This document shows positions 51,461-60,479 of a DNA stretch of 64,000 nt, one piece after another. The notes under the pieces are model-generated. The model worked only from the letters and a program-made list of their open reading frames with translations, did not search any database and was not told where the DNA came from. How positions within the stretch are numbered: the first letter of the stretch is position 1; each line of letters begins with the position of its first letter. This DNA comes from Phocaeicola_A sp045647865 (GTDB lineage Bacteria; Bacteroidota; Bacteroidia; Bacteroidales; Bacteroidaceae): assembly GCA_045647865.1 (NCBI GenBank), contig JAZRMW010000061.1, forward strand, positions 146,341-210,340. The letters are read 5' to 3'. The position numbers were made by a program, and so were the translations under genes.

Positions 51461-51610
51461 GTAGGGGCAGGGTCTGCCTGCCCGAATGGATGTTTGTATT
51501 CGCCATTTCTGGGCGGGTGAATCCCGCCCCTACACGAGTTGCATCTGCTTCTTCTTTGAACTTGAAACCTTGAACTTGGAACCTTGAAAAGAGTTTACCA
51601 ACCTTGAATA
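51461..51610. repeat. Intergenic repeats, families D and C
   Basis: GTAGGGGCAGGG at 51461 and CCCGCCCCTAC ending at 51533 are inverted arms with smaller inner stems (family D; a related word GTAGGGGCAGA lies at 43927). They are followed at 51556-51610 by CTTGAACTTGGAACCTTGAA words like family C. Confidence 0.65.
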
Positions 51611-51617
51611 GATTAAA

Positions 51618-52442
51618 ATGAACATGATGAAAAGACTCCTCTCTATCCTTCTGATATTTCTCTCCTTGAGTATTTATGCTCAATGCCCTGCAGTGAATAA
51701 TGCGTTCCAGAGTGGCGAACGGTTGGATTACGAAATGTATTTCAACTGGAAATTTGTATGGATAAAAGCTGGAACATCTTGTTTGAAGACTGATGCCATC
51801 ACGTTGCCTGACGGTACTGATGGCTATCGTACTTCGCTCATTGCTACCAGCAGCAAGCGGGCCGACCATTTCTTCAAGATGCGCGACACGCTCATCAGCG
51901 ATATGACCACTCGTATGGAACCCCGGTACTTCCGTAAGGGAGCCGAGGAGGGTAAGCGTTACACCGTGGATGAAGCTTGGTTCTCTTACCCTGGCGGTAA
52001 AAGCAAGGCAAGCCAACGACGCCTGCATAAGGACGGAAGCATCAGAACGGCAGAGGATACCATGAATGAATGTATCTATGACATGCTCAGCATCCTGCAA
52101 CGTGCCCGCTCGTTCGATCCTAAAGATTATAAGGTAGGGGACAAAATTCATTTCCAGATGGCCACTGGACGCAAAGTAGAGAAACAGACTCTCATCTATC
52201 GAGGAAAGAAAAAGTTCGAAGCCGAAGACGATGACGAAACCGTTTATCGTTGCCTTGTCTTCTCTCTTGTGGAATACGACAAAAAGGGACGGGAGCAAGA
52301 GGTCATCACTTTCTATATCACAGACGACTTGAATCATCTTCCTGTCCGGCTTGACCTCTATCTCAATTTCGGTTCTGCCAAAGCGTTCCTCAAGAATATC
52401 AAGGGAAATCGTCATCCGCTGACGTCGATTGTGAAGGAGTGA
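51618..52442 (+). CDS. DUF3108 family exported protein
   Basis: A 274-residue protein with signal peptide (MMKRLLSILLIFLSLSIYA; start at 51618 or the next Met codons). SGERLDYEMYFNWKFVWIKAG and DDLNHLPVRLDLYLNFGSAKAF are typical of DUF3108, a periplasmic beta-rich family of unknown function. The next gene starts 26 bp downstream. Confidence 0.82.
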   Translation: MNMMKRLLSILLIFLSLSIYAQCPAVNNAFQSGERLDYEMYFNWKFVWIKAGTSCLKTDAITLPDGTDGYRTSLIATSSKRADHFFKMRDTLISDMTTRMEPRYFRKGAEEGKRYTVDEAWFSYPGGKSKASQRRLHKDGSIRTAEDTMNECIYDMLSILQRARSFDPKDYKVGDKIHFQMATGRKVEKQTLIYRGKKKFEAEDDDETVYRCLVFSLVEYDKKGREQEVITFYITDDLNHLPVRLDLYLNFGSAKAFLKNIKGNRHPLTSIVKE

Positions 52443-52468
52443 TAATCCCCCAAACCCCTACTTCTGCT

Positions 52469-53188
52469 ATGAAAAACGAAAGCACCATCCCCCCAATCCC
52501 CGAGAGTAACCCAAATTCTCAGAGTAATCTGAGTCCTCAGAATACTCTGAGTTCTCAGAATGCTCAGAAAATTTCGAGTAATCCGAGTCTTCCGAATTTT
52601 CAGAGTTCTCCGAATTCTCAACCACCCCACACCTTCCTCCCCCAACATGGCCATTACCGCAACTTGCGCGTCTATCAGGTGACAGAGATAATCTACGACA
52701 TCACCTACTATTTTACTCACCAATACCTCTCCAAAGGAGACCGCACCATCGACCAAATGGTGCAAGCCGCGCGTAGCGGAAAGCAGAACATCGCTGAGGG
52801 CAACCAAGCTGCAGCCACATCCAGCGAAACAGAAATCAAACTCACCAATGTGGCCAAAGCAAGCCTTGAAGAACTGCTTGACGATTACGAAGACTATCTG
52901 CGTGTGCGAAACCTTGAGCAATGGAGCGCCCTACACCCACGCTACGAAAAAATGAGACTATACGCCCGTAGCGAGCAAATCAGCAACACCTATGCGAAAA
53001 ACATACACCGAATGAATGATGAGGAGATTGCCAACCTCTGCATCACCCTCATCCACCAAGCCATCTATATGTTATACAAACTGCTCATCACCATGCAGCA
53101 ACGCTTTGTCACTGAAGGTGGCATCAAAGAACGTATGTTCCAAGCAAGAACAAATTACAGGAACAACCAAAAGAATCGGAACATCTAA
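52469..53188 (+). CDS. Four-helix-bundle protein (23S rRNA intervening-sequence type)
   Basis: The C-terminal about 170 residues form the four-helix-bundle family related to proteins encoded in 23S rRNA intervening sequences (YRNLRVYQVTEIIYDITYYF, then TIDQMVQAARSGKQNIAEG). The role of the family is unknown. The first about 60 residues are low-complexity and rich in Ser, Pro, Asn and Gln, encoded by degenerate CTCAGAGTAATCTGAG-like repeats. They look like an intergenic repeat that was captured into the frame. Start chosen is ATG 52469 (MKNEST); a GTG at 52439 would overlap DUF3108. Confidence 0.8.
   Translation: MKNESTIPPIPESNPNSQSNLSPQNTLSSQNAQKISSNPSLPNFQSSPNSQPPHTFLPQHGHYRNLRVYQVTEIIYDITYYFTHQYLSKGDRTIDQMVQAARSGKQNIAEGNQAAATSSETEIKLTNVAKASLEELLDDYEDYLRVRNLEQWSALHPRYEKMRLYARSEQISNTYAKNIHRMNDEEIANLCITLIHQAIYMLYKLLITMQQRFVTEGGIKERMFQARTNYRNNQKNRNI
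52500..52622. repeat. Degenerate palindromic repeats inside the four-helix-bundle gene
   Basis: Words such as TCAGAGTAATCTGAG, CTCAGAATACTCTGAG and TTCTCAGAATGCTCAG are themselves near-palindromes spaced about 18 bp apart. Similar short words build the intergenic repeats elsewhere in the window. Confidence 0.65.
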
Positions 53189-53240
53189 CCCCTTCAGATT
53201 AGTCAGACCACTTAGACAATTCTGATTATTCAGCCAAGAT

Positions 53241-53278
53241 ACCCCAATCAGCCTTTGTCGATAATGGCCGATTGGGGT
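53241..53278. terminator. Terminator between converging genes
   Basis: ACCCCAATC and GATTGGGGT form a 9-bp stem, with GCC/GGC inside. The sequence lies between the four-helix-bundle gene and the GH51 gene and can serve both. Confidence 0.7.
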
Positions 53279-53293
53279 CTAAAATAACAGTCA

Positions 53294-55780
53294 TCAATCT
53301 TGTGACCGAAGGGCCTTCACACGCAGGATGGTGAAGGAGTATTTGGGGAACTCATAAGAGAAAGTCTGTCCGAATTTCTTAAACGTCTTTTCTACGGGGA
53401 CAATCTTGGTAGGGTTGTCCATGGAGTTTTCATCACCCAAATCGTCTGCTTGAAGAGTGATGGCGCGGCCTTCAGAATCTACATTGGTGACACCGTCCAG
53501 AGTGAAGTCAATTACTTGAGCTTCGTCGGCAGAATTGACGAACTTGATGATGACTTCTCCCGTTTCCTCATCGTAACCCGAAGCAAGGAATTTCTGCGGG
53601 ATAGGCTGCAACTCGTTACTGAGGATAAGTTCGCTATCTACGTAGAGTTTGGCTACACGCGGAGTAAGTTCGATGCGGATGTCATACCAACGGTCAGTTT
53701 CGATACGGTGATGGATGTTGCGGCTCACCACTTGGTCGCCCTGAGCATAGAGCTGTTGGAGAGCAGTTGTGGCATTGCCCCATCCACCGATGTTGAAACG
53801 GTATCCCTGCTTGCCATCCTCGCTCATGCCGAAGAAGATGAGGAATCCTTCTGCACCGCTAATCTTGCGAGCCTTCAGTTCCAATGTAAAGTTGTTGCCG
53901 TAAGAGCCTTCGTAGAGTTTACTCAACACTTCAGTAGCGTTTGCAAGGTCGGGTAGGGTAGTGGTCTTTCCGTTTTCAGTCACGCGGATATCCTTGTATT
54001 CAGCTTCCGTCTCCCATACACCCAGTCCGATGGAACCTGTACGGTATTCTACGCTATCGGGTGTGACGGTTGTTCTGCTTGAGGGAATGTTGTAAGTCGG
54101 ACGATTTTCGGCATACATCTTCTGTACGTGATATGAGGTGCGGCCCATTACTTGGTCTGTATCAATCCAAATGAGGTTGGTGGCCCATTCGCGGTTATTC
54201 ACGTTCTCGAAAAGCGGAGCGTAAGAGGTCATGGTTACCAAGTCGCCGTTGCGTTCCATTCCTGAAATGAAGGCTGCTTCGGAAAGAGCGGCATTCATGT
54301 TTCCACCACCTACGCCTTGGTTGCAGGCATACTCGCCCACATATACTTCCCACTTGCCGCGTTGCTTGGTGTCAAACAGTGTAGTGTTGCGGTAGAAAAA
54401 GTCGGGAGCTACATACCAGTGAGGGTCAATCATGTCGGTCTTCTCGATGGCGCGATTCTCTTCGCGGAGACCTGTCATGTCATCATAGATAAGGGTCAGC
54501 TGTGGATATTTCTCTTTGAGGGCTTTATAGAAGATGTCGAAACGGCGGTCATACTCGGCACCCCAGTTCTCGTTTCCGATTTCTACATATTGCAGTGGGA
54601 AAGGATCCGGATGTCCGTATCTGGCACGCAGGGCACCCCACTCAGAAGTGACATCACCGAGAGCATATTCGATGGCATCCATACAGTCGTCGAGGTATGC
54701 GGGGATTTCATCTTCGGGACAAGCGTCACCCATACGGAACTGACATCCAAGGCCGACGTTGCAAACAAACATCATTTTGGCACCGATATCCTCGCAATAT
54801 TGTAACACTTCGTGATAACCCATACCATAGGAGCAACGGTAGCCCCAAGTGCTGTATTCTCCGGGACGGGCAGCCGGGTCACCTATTGTCTTCTTCCAGT
54901 CAAAGCGGTTGGGCAATGAGATTCCTTCGACCACACAACCTCCCGGCCAACGGAAAAAGGCGGGTTTCAGGTCGGCCAAGTACTGGGCGACATCTTCGCG
55001 CATACCGTTGTAGCGTCCGCGGTAAGTAGGTGGGAAGAGTGATACATAATCCAACCACACTTTACCCGGTGCATCGAACTCCAATACCAGGCGGGCTTCG
55101 TTGTCAGAACCTGTGGGTTTGATTACTTTCAAGTCGTCGCTCCAAGTGCCTTCTTTTTCCAATTTGACGCTTGTCTTACCGATTTCTGTACCGTCTTTGG
55201 ACAACAATTTGGCAGTAATGGTACCCTTGTAACTGGCATCCTTGCGGATAATGGTGCGCAAGGCATACATCTTGCCTGTTTCAATGTTCATCCCCCAGTA
55301 TCCTTCGTTGATAAGCTGTACGGGTTTGTCGGCTTTGTTGATGGTCACCTCCAAGTTATTGGGGGCTGTTTCGAACTTCGGCCGATCCTTTGTCAGGCGC
55401 ATCGTGACTACAGATTCGTCTGCAGGTTGGAGACTCCATGCACGTACCGGTTCGTTGTTCCAATGGAATGTTGCACCGTGGTTCACCCGTCCGTTCTCGT
55501 GGTTAGGCACAGGTGCTGGTTTCAATCGTCCATGCTCCACAAAATAACCTTCGGGCATCTCTTTCTCTTCAAAACTGCGGTTTTGCACCAATTCTGCATA
55601 GAGTCCGCCATCACCGGCATGATTGATTTCTTCAAAGAAGACACCATACATACTGGGCGATACGGGGGCACCCTTTTCTGCCACGTTCAATGTCACGGGC
55701 ACTCCTTCCGGTTGGGAGGTACATCCTGCCATGAAGGCCAATATTCCCAATAATGTTATTGTCAGATTTTTGTTCTTCAT
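53294..55780 (-). CDS. GH51 alpha-L-arabinofuranosidase lipoprotein
   Basis: An 828-residue exported glycoside hydrolase with lipobox LAFMAGC-TS. It removes terminal alpha-L-arabinofuranose from arabinan, arabinoxylan or arabinogalactan. A carbohydrate-binding-like beta domain (about 95-260) precedes the barrel. The acid/base Glu is in YVEIGNENWGAEY, the nucleophile Glu in VYVGEYACNQG. A LamG/CBM66-like beta domain (about 585-720) is inserted before the C-terminal GH51 beta domain. The gene follows another GH51-type gene by 178 bp on the same strand. Confidence 0.93.
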   Translation of the reverse strand: MKNKNLTITLLGILAFMAGCTSQPEGVPVTLNVAEKGAPVSPSMYGVFFEEINHAGDGGLYAELVQNRSFEEKEMPEGYFVEHGRLKPAPVPNHENGRVNHGATFHWNNEPVRAWSLQPADESVVTMRLTKDRPKFETAPNNLEVTINKADKPVQLINEGYWGMNIETGKMYALRTIIRKDASYKGTITAKLLSKDGTEIGKTSVKLEKEGTWSDDLKVIKPTGSDNEARLVLEFDAPGKVWLDYVSLFPPTYRGRYNGMREDVAQYLADLKPAFFRWPGGCVVEGISLPNRFDWKKTIGDPAARPGEYSTWGYRCSYGMGYHEVLQYCEDIGAKMMFVCNVGLGCQFRMGDACPEDEIPAYLDDCMDAIEYALGDVTSEWGALRARYGHPDPFPLQYVEIGNENWGAEYDRRFDIFYKALKEKYPQLTLIYDDMTGLREENRAIEKTDMIDPHWYVAPDFFYRNTTLFDTKQRGKWEVYVGEYACNQGVGGGNMNAALSEAAFISGMERNGDLVTMTSYAPLFENVNNREWATNLIWIDTDQVMGRTSYHVQKMYAENRPTYNIPSSRTTVTPDSVEYRTGSIGLGVWETEAEYKDIRVTENGKTTTLPDLANATEVLSKLYEGSYGNNFTLELKARKISGAEGFLIFFGMSEDGKQGYRFNIGGWGNATTALQQLYAQGDQVVSRNIHHRIETDRWYDIRIELTPRVAKLYVDSELILSNELQPIPQKFLASGYDEETGEVIIKFVNSADEAQVIDFTLDGVTNVDSEGRAITLQADDLGDENSMDNPTKIVPVEKTFKKFGQTFSYEFPKYSFTILRVKALRSQD

Positions 55781-55863
55781 ACCTTTTATTATTACTAAAG
55801 TTTCACAAGTTCAACTTTCATGTAGATAAAGGAGTTAAAGGGAGATATCGCTTCGTTCTTGGA

Positions 55864-55908
55864 GGAGATAAAGGCCAATAGTATAGCAAACATTCGGCAT
55901 TTATCTCC
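55864..55908. other. Hairpin between the two GH51 genes
   Basis: GGAGATAAAGGCC and GGCATTTATCTCC form a 13-position stem with one mismatch and a 19-base loop. There is no T run, so it may be an RNA-processing or stability element. The rest of 55781-55958 shows only weak inverted words. Confidence 0.5.
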
Positions 55909-55958
55909 TTCTTTCTCCCTAATTTATACTTGCGAAAGTTAAATGATTACTTCAATGA

Positions 55959-58232
55959 TTATTTTTTCAATGTTATTACCGTGTAAGAATACTTGGGGAA
56001 AGTGTATGTTGTATTCTTGCGTTTCATCTTCATCTTAGTGATTTTGGGAGCAACTTTGTCTTTTTCCTCCACAGTATTGTAGTCGGTCAATTCACATCCA
56101 CCCAAAGTCCATACGGTAGCATTGTTTTTGTAATTGTAACCATCAATGTTGATAACGGCCTCTTTCGGTTGGTCGCTGAGGTTTACCACATAGATGGATA
56201 GTTCGCTCTCCTTTTCGTTGGTTTTGGCTGTAATGTCAAGTACTTTTTCTGCGCTGCTGCTACTCTCCAGTACGTTGAACAACCAGTTGCGGCTCATCAT
56301 TTCATCCTCGTGTGCTGAGGGTTGGAACCAGATTTCGTTGCTGGTGTAGTGTACACGTCCTTGGTCCCACATGTAATGTTGGCGATGGGGTTGGATGGTG
56401 TTGGCTGTACCTAACCATTCGAAGCAGTCTGCATAGCGTTGCAACGTATTCCAGTTGTGAGCATGTGCCAATCCGCGATCCCAGTCGCATCGGCTTCCGT
56501 TTTCCTCCATCGGATAGAGTGTGAGTTTATGACCGAGGTCTTTCAACAGGGCGCGTTGGATGGTGATACCCATTTCGTTCTCAAATCCTACAGTGTTGTC
56601 TGCAAAGTGGATGGCACCTGAATAGTGGGGGTCCCAACCCAATTTGTCGGCCTGTCCCTTATCGATAAACCATTTGAACATCTCTTTGGAAAGTTCGTAT
56701 GCTTCGCTACCTACAGCATAACTGCTGGGGTTGCTTCCGATGTTGAGTGAAGTGACGATGGTCATCTCGGGATCAATCTCCCAAGCGGCAGAGGCAAACT
56801 TTTTCATTCCTTCCACATAACCGCGGCTGATATGTTGTTCGTTGTGTACCTGTATGTGTTTGAGGTTGTAAGGTGCCGGATGTCCATGTTTGGCGCGGAG
56901 GGCTCCCCACTTGGTATTCACGTCCCCATTCACGTATTCTACAAAGTCGCGGATATCCTCATAGGTTTCGTTGATGTTCATGCCAATCATACATTGTGCT
57001 CCCAAAGCTTCTGCTACTTGCAACATTTCTATGATGCCAAAGGTGTGTGTGGCGTATGGGTTGAATCCGTTGCGGAAACAGATGCGGCGTTCATCAATGG
57101 GGCCAATCATCTTTTTCCAACGATAGAGGTAGGTATCCACGCCTACATCCACCATTGAACCGTTGTAACGGATAACGGTGATACCCTGTTTCTTCAGAGC
57201 ATCTACCATCATTTTACGTACGGGCAGGCCATTGACGCGTCCCCATTCGCCGGGTTGCAGGAAGGCAAAACCCAATTCCACTTCACCCTTCTCTTTCAAA
57301 GCAATACCGAATTGGCCTTTAGCATCGGAACCATTGGGGGTAAGTTCAAAAGTAACCTTTTCGTAAGAGCCATCGCCTTTCAAATTATAGGGCTTTTCTG
57401 CCAATACGTTACCCTGTGCATCGCGCAAAGAGAGATAAAGTGTCTTGGCACTGTTTGACTTCACACGCAGGATACCATCATAGGGTTTCCCGGCTTCCAG
57501 GTTGATACCCATTTTGTTCAAACCTGCATTGGTGAGACCCACTTCGCCGTTTCCTCCATCAAATGTAATTACCTGATTTTGACGACCCATATAGGCATCA
57601 CCACGTTTCAGCGTATATTTTCCTTTGGCCGAACCACTGACAGCCTTGTTCCAGTAGCGGCTGATTTGTTCGTTGCCATTGATGCGTTCGTTCAGTATTT
57701 TCCGGTATTTGGCCGGGATGCTGTCATTTATCACGAAACGCCCGTAGAAATTCAGGTCACCAATCTTCATGGCACGTGCTGGACGTACCTCTTCCGGACG
57801 GCCATCGCGTGCAGGGCGACGTTGTGGACGAGCAGCATTGTAATAACTGTCAATCAAATCGCGTGAATTGAAATCATACTTGTCGGCCAAATTATTCCAT
57901 GTCGTACGAGTGTAGGCATTGGCCGTAGAGAGGAAGTGGGGTGTACGGTTCTCGTCGAGTACTACATACACTTGTACGTACTGATGCGAAGGAAGGTTCA
58001 AAAAGTCCACATCCACATTTTCTTCGAAAGCTTCACCATGAATCAGCTGGCTAAAGAGTCCACCATTTGTTTGGTTGTTCAGGTCCTCAATGTTCGTTCC
58101 GTTGAATGTCGTTTTTGCTGTACCAATCTGTTTGTCGGCATTCACCCGCAATTGGATGGGTGATTCGTCCTGTGCCTGTAAAGCTACAAAAGCCATTGAC
58201 GCCAGCAACAAAGAAGTCATTTTTCTTTTCAT
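55959..58232 (-). CDS. Divergent GH51-type glycoside hydrolase
   Basis: A 757-residue exported protein with signal peptide MKRKMTSLLLASMAFVALQA. The order of parts matches GH51: an N-terminal beta region, a barrel and a C-terminal beta domain ending YTFPKYSYTVITLKK, very like the end of the neighbouring GH51. The acid/base region reads IQVHNEQHISRGY, with Asn-Glu kept, and the nucleophile strand reads LYPMEENGSRCDW. An Arg/Pro-rich insertion lies near residues 134-152. It differs enough from the neighbour that another substrate is likely, but an arabinofuranosidase role is the best guess. Confidence 0.8.
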   Translation of the reverse strand: MKRKMTSLLLASMAFVALQAQDESPIQLRVNADKQIGTAKTTFNGTNIEDLNNQTNGGLFSQLIHGEAFEENVDVDFLNLPSHQYVQVYVVLDENRTPHFLSTANAYTRTTWNNLADKYDFNSRDLIDSYYNAARPQRRPARDGRPEEVRPARAMKIGDLNFYGRFVINDSIPAKYRKILNERINGNEQISRYWNKAVSGSAKGKYTLKRGDAYMGRQNQVITFDGGNGEVGLTNAGLNKMGINLEAGKPYDGILRVKSNSAKTLYLSLRDAQGNVLAEKPYNLKGDGSYEKVTFELTPNGSDAKGQFGIALKEKGEVELGFAFLQPGEWGRVNGLPVRKMMVDALKKQGITVIRYNGSMVDVGVDTYLYRWKKMIGPIDERRICFRNGFNPYATHTFGIIEMLQVAEALGAQCMIGMNINETYEDIRDFVEYVNGDVNTKWGALRAKHGHPAPYNLKHIQVHNEQHISRGYVEGMKKFASAAWEIDPEMTIVTSLNIGSNPSSYAVGSEAYELSKEMFKWFIDKGQADKLGWDPHYSGAIHFADNTVGFENEMGITIQRALLKDLGHKLTLYPMEENGSRCDWDRGLAHAHNWNTLQRYADCFEWLGTANTIQPHRQHYMWDQGRVHYTSNEIWFQPSAHEDEMMSRNWLFNVLESSSSAEKVLDITAKTNEKESELSIYVVNLSDQPKEAVINIDGYNYKNNATVWTLGGCELTDYNTVEEKDKVAPKITKMKMKRKNTTYTFPKYSYTVITLKK

Positions 58233-58269
58233 AAATGATAATAGATATTAGTTAAAAATGTTTTGCTTG

Positions 58270-58300
58270 CAAATGTAAACAAAAAAACTCAACCTTCCAA
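58270..58300 (-). promoter_or_regulatory. Promoter of the GH51 pair
   Basis: On the minus strand TTGG (58300-58297), 19 bp, then TACATTTG (58277-58270). Confidence 0.65.
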
Positions 58301-58424
58301 CGAATACCGTTACCAAAAAACTGTCAGGTATCTTAAGACAAGAATAGTAAAAAAGTAACAGGTTTATCTACATTCATTAATGCAAAAAAATGGAACATTT
58401 GTAGGGATTTAAAGTGGAAATGCC

Positions 58425-58432
58425 TACCTTTG
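58425..58432 (+). promoter_or_regulatory. -7 promoter element of the barrel-protein gene
   Basis: TACCTTTG. It covers the TTG codon at 58430 that would otherwise open the reading frame, so the real start must lie downstream (58457 or 58475). TTTG at 58398-58401 is 23 bp upstream, a little far. Confidence 0.55.
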
Positions 58433-58474
58433 CAAAATGAATCAATAAAAGGACCGATGGAACCTATAAAGACT

Positions 58475-59560
58475 ATGAAGAAAACCATATTACTGACAAA
58501 GCTTATGTTGCTGGCTATCCTGCCGATAGCGGCACAGGGGAATCTTGAACCCTCCAGCGAACAGCATCATTTGGAAGATGAAAATAAAGTGGGGTTTGTG
58601 CTGGGGTTGCATAATTTCAGTTTCTTTGATAACCGAGAAGTGAAAAGTCCGTACCAGAAGTCGCAAACTCTCTTCGGTGCCCATGTGGGTGCTGAAGTTG
58701 GTGTACAGTTGGGTGCTAACCATATCATGGCGGGTGCATTGGGAGTGAAGAACTTCGGTGAAAGCGGATGGGTAAAGGAAACCTTCACTTTCTATTATTA
58801 TTATGAAGAGGGGCATTTTTCGGGAGCGTTGGGATTGTTTCCCCGTGAGCGGTTAAAAACAGAATTGCCAAGTATCTTCCTCTACGACTCGTTGCGATAT
58901 TATTCACCTACCCTGAATGGAGCACTTATCCAATATACCGGACGGAACGGATTTGCTGAGTTATATTGTAACTGGTTGAACAAACAAGGGGCATATGAAC
59001 GTGAAATCTTTGAAATAGTGACCAAAGGCCAGTTTGGAAGCAAAGGATTCTATGGTGGATGGAATGCACAATTGATGCATTATTCGGTTCCTGAAAATTC
59101 AGAGGGAATATATGTGTATGACAAGATTATGCTGCATCCTTATGCCGGATTCCAGACAAGTAAGTTGAAGTGGTTGGATGCGTTGACGGTGAATGCAGGT
59201 GCGGTGTTGTCGCTGAACCGCGACCGACAGGATAGGGAGTGGAAAACACCCTTGGGATTCATGGGGGATGTGAAACTGAGGAAGTGGCGGTTCGAATTGA
59301 GTGACCATTTGTATTGGGGTGAAAAGCAATTCTCGGACTATCAGAGACATGGAAACCAATTGTTCCGTGGAGACCCTTATTATCGAAGCAAACTTTACAA
59401 CCGTACGGACCTGACTTTTTACTTGTTGAACAAAAGCTACGTTCAATGTCGTGTGACGGCATCGGTGCACTATACAGAGCAAAAAATAGACAACTCGCAA
59501 CAAATCATCTTGCATCTATTCCCCGACAAAGATTTATTGGGAAAGCTGTTCAAAAGGTAA
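58475..59560 (+). CDS. Probable outer-membrane beta-barrel protein
   Basis: About 361 residues. The signal peptide MKKTILLTKLMLLAILPIAAQ supports the start at 58475. The mature part has many alternating aromatic and polar strands ending in aromatic residues (KETFTFYYYYEEGHFSGALG, ELSDHLYWGEKQFS, DLTFYLLNKSYVQC). This is typical of a monomeric outer-membrane barrel or a related beta protein. No family is recognised. The following amidase gene starts 18 bp downstream. Confidence 0.65.
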   Translation: MKKTILLTKLMLLAILPIAAQGNLEPSSEQHHLEDENKVGFVLGLHNFSFFDNREVKSPYQKSQTLFGAHVGAEVGVQLGANHIMAGALGVKNFGESGWVKETFTFYYYYEEGHFSGALGLFPRERLKTELPSIFLYDSLRYYSPTLNGALIQYTGRNGFAELYCNWLNKQGAYEREIFEIVTKGQFGSKGFYGGWNAQLMHYSVPENSEGIYVYDKIMLHPYAGFQTSKLKWLDALTVNAGAVLSLNRDRQDREWKTPLGFMGDVKLRKWRFELSDHLYWGEKQFSDYQRHGNQLFRGDPYYRSKLYNRTDLTFYLLNKSYVQCRVTASVHYTEQKIDNSQQIILHLFPDKDLLGKLFKR

Positions 59561-59578
59561 AGGAGTAAAGAAGGTATT

Positions 59579-60376
59579 ATGACAAGAAGTTTCATTTTCA
59601 TTGTCCTGCTGATGTTGGTGTTGCCATTGGCCGCACAGAAACGTAAAGGGCAAAAGGGGAAAGAGCCGCTTTTCGGAAAAGAGTTGGCTACCTATACCGT
59701 AGCATCAGAAAGTCTCAGGGGGGCATCGTTCTATTTGGTGGCAGGACATGGAGGGCCTGACCCGGGAGCTATCGGATTGTATCAAGGGCGTCCTTTGCAC
59801 GAGGATGAATATGCCTACGACATCATCCTGCGTCTGGCGCGTGAGCTGATGACACGGGGTGCCAAAGTGGAAATCATCATTCAGGACAAAAAGGACGGTA
59901 TTCGCGAAGGACGTATCCTTCCAGGAAGCAAGCGTGAGACCTGTATGGGAAAAACAATTCCATTGAAACAGACGGAACGACTGAAGCAACGTGCGGTACA
60001 GATAAATGAACTCTTTCGAAAAGACAAAAGCCGGTATAAGCGGGCTATCTTCATCCATGTTGACAGTCGGAGCGAAAGCAAACAGACGGATGTCTATTTC
60101 TACCATGCCAAAGGAAGTAAAAAGGGAAAACAGTTGGCGGACAACTTGAAAAAAACATTTGCGGCCAAATACCGCAAACATCAGCCCGGAAGAGGATTTA
60201 CTGGTACGGTAAGCGAAAGGAATCTGTATGTGTTGCGCAACACTTCACCCGTTGGTGTATTTTTGGAGTTGGGTAATATCCGCAACAAGCAAGATCAAAA
60301 ACGATTGGTCATCCCCAGCAACCGGCAAGCATTGGCCCGTTGGATTGCAGACGGAATAGAGGAGGATTACAAGTAA
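59579..60376 (+). CDS. N-acetylmuramoyl-L-alanine amidase (Amidase_3)
   Basis: A 265-residue periplasmic amidase that cleaves the peptide stem from peptidoglycan glycan strands. The signal peptide is MTRSFIFIVLLMLVLPLAA. Zinc-binding and catalytic positions are visible: AGHGGPDPGA (His), HEDEYAYDI (Glu), IFIHVDS (His; the usual SIHAN is changed) and VFLELGNIRN (Glu). A Lys/Arg-rich segment lies near 25-35. It is probably co-transcribed with the barrel gene in front. Confidence 0.88.
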   Translation: MTRSFIFIVLLMLVLPLAAQKRKGQKGKEPLFGKELATYTVASESLRGASFYLVAGHGGPDPGAIGLYQGRPLHEDEYAYDIILRLARELMTRGAKVEIIIQDKKDGIREGRILPGSKRETCMGKTIPLKQTERLKQRAVQINELFRKDKSRYKRAIFIHVDSRSESKQTDVYFYHAKGSKKGKQLADNLKKTFAAKYRKHQPGRGFTGTVSERNLYVLRNTSPVGVFLELGNIRNKQDQKRLVIPSNRQALARWIADGIEEDYK

Positions 60377-60401
60377 AATCCAGAAATCTCCTTTAAATTA
60401 T

Positions 60402-60475
60402 CAGGTACGGATTACACAGAAATCAGATAAAGAAATTGAAGGGAAAATCTGCATAAACTGTGTAATCCGTACCTG
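60402..60475. terminator. Long hairpin between converging genes
   Basis: CAGGTACGGATTACACAG (60402-60419) and CTGTGTAATCCGTACCTG (60458-60475) are a perfect 18-bp inverted repeat with a 38-base loop. It lies between the amidase and the coiled-coil lipoprotein and may also belong to a dispersed repeat family. Confidence 0.7.
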
Positions 60476-60479
60476 AATT

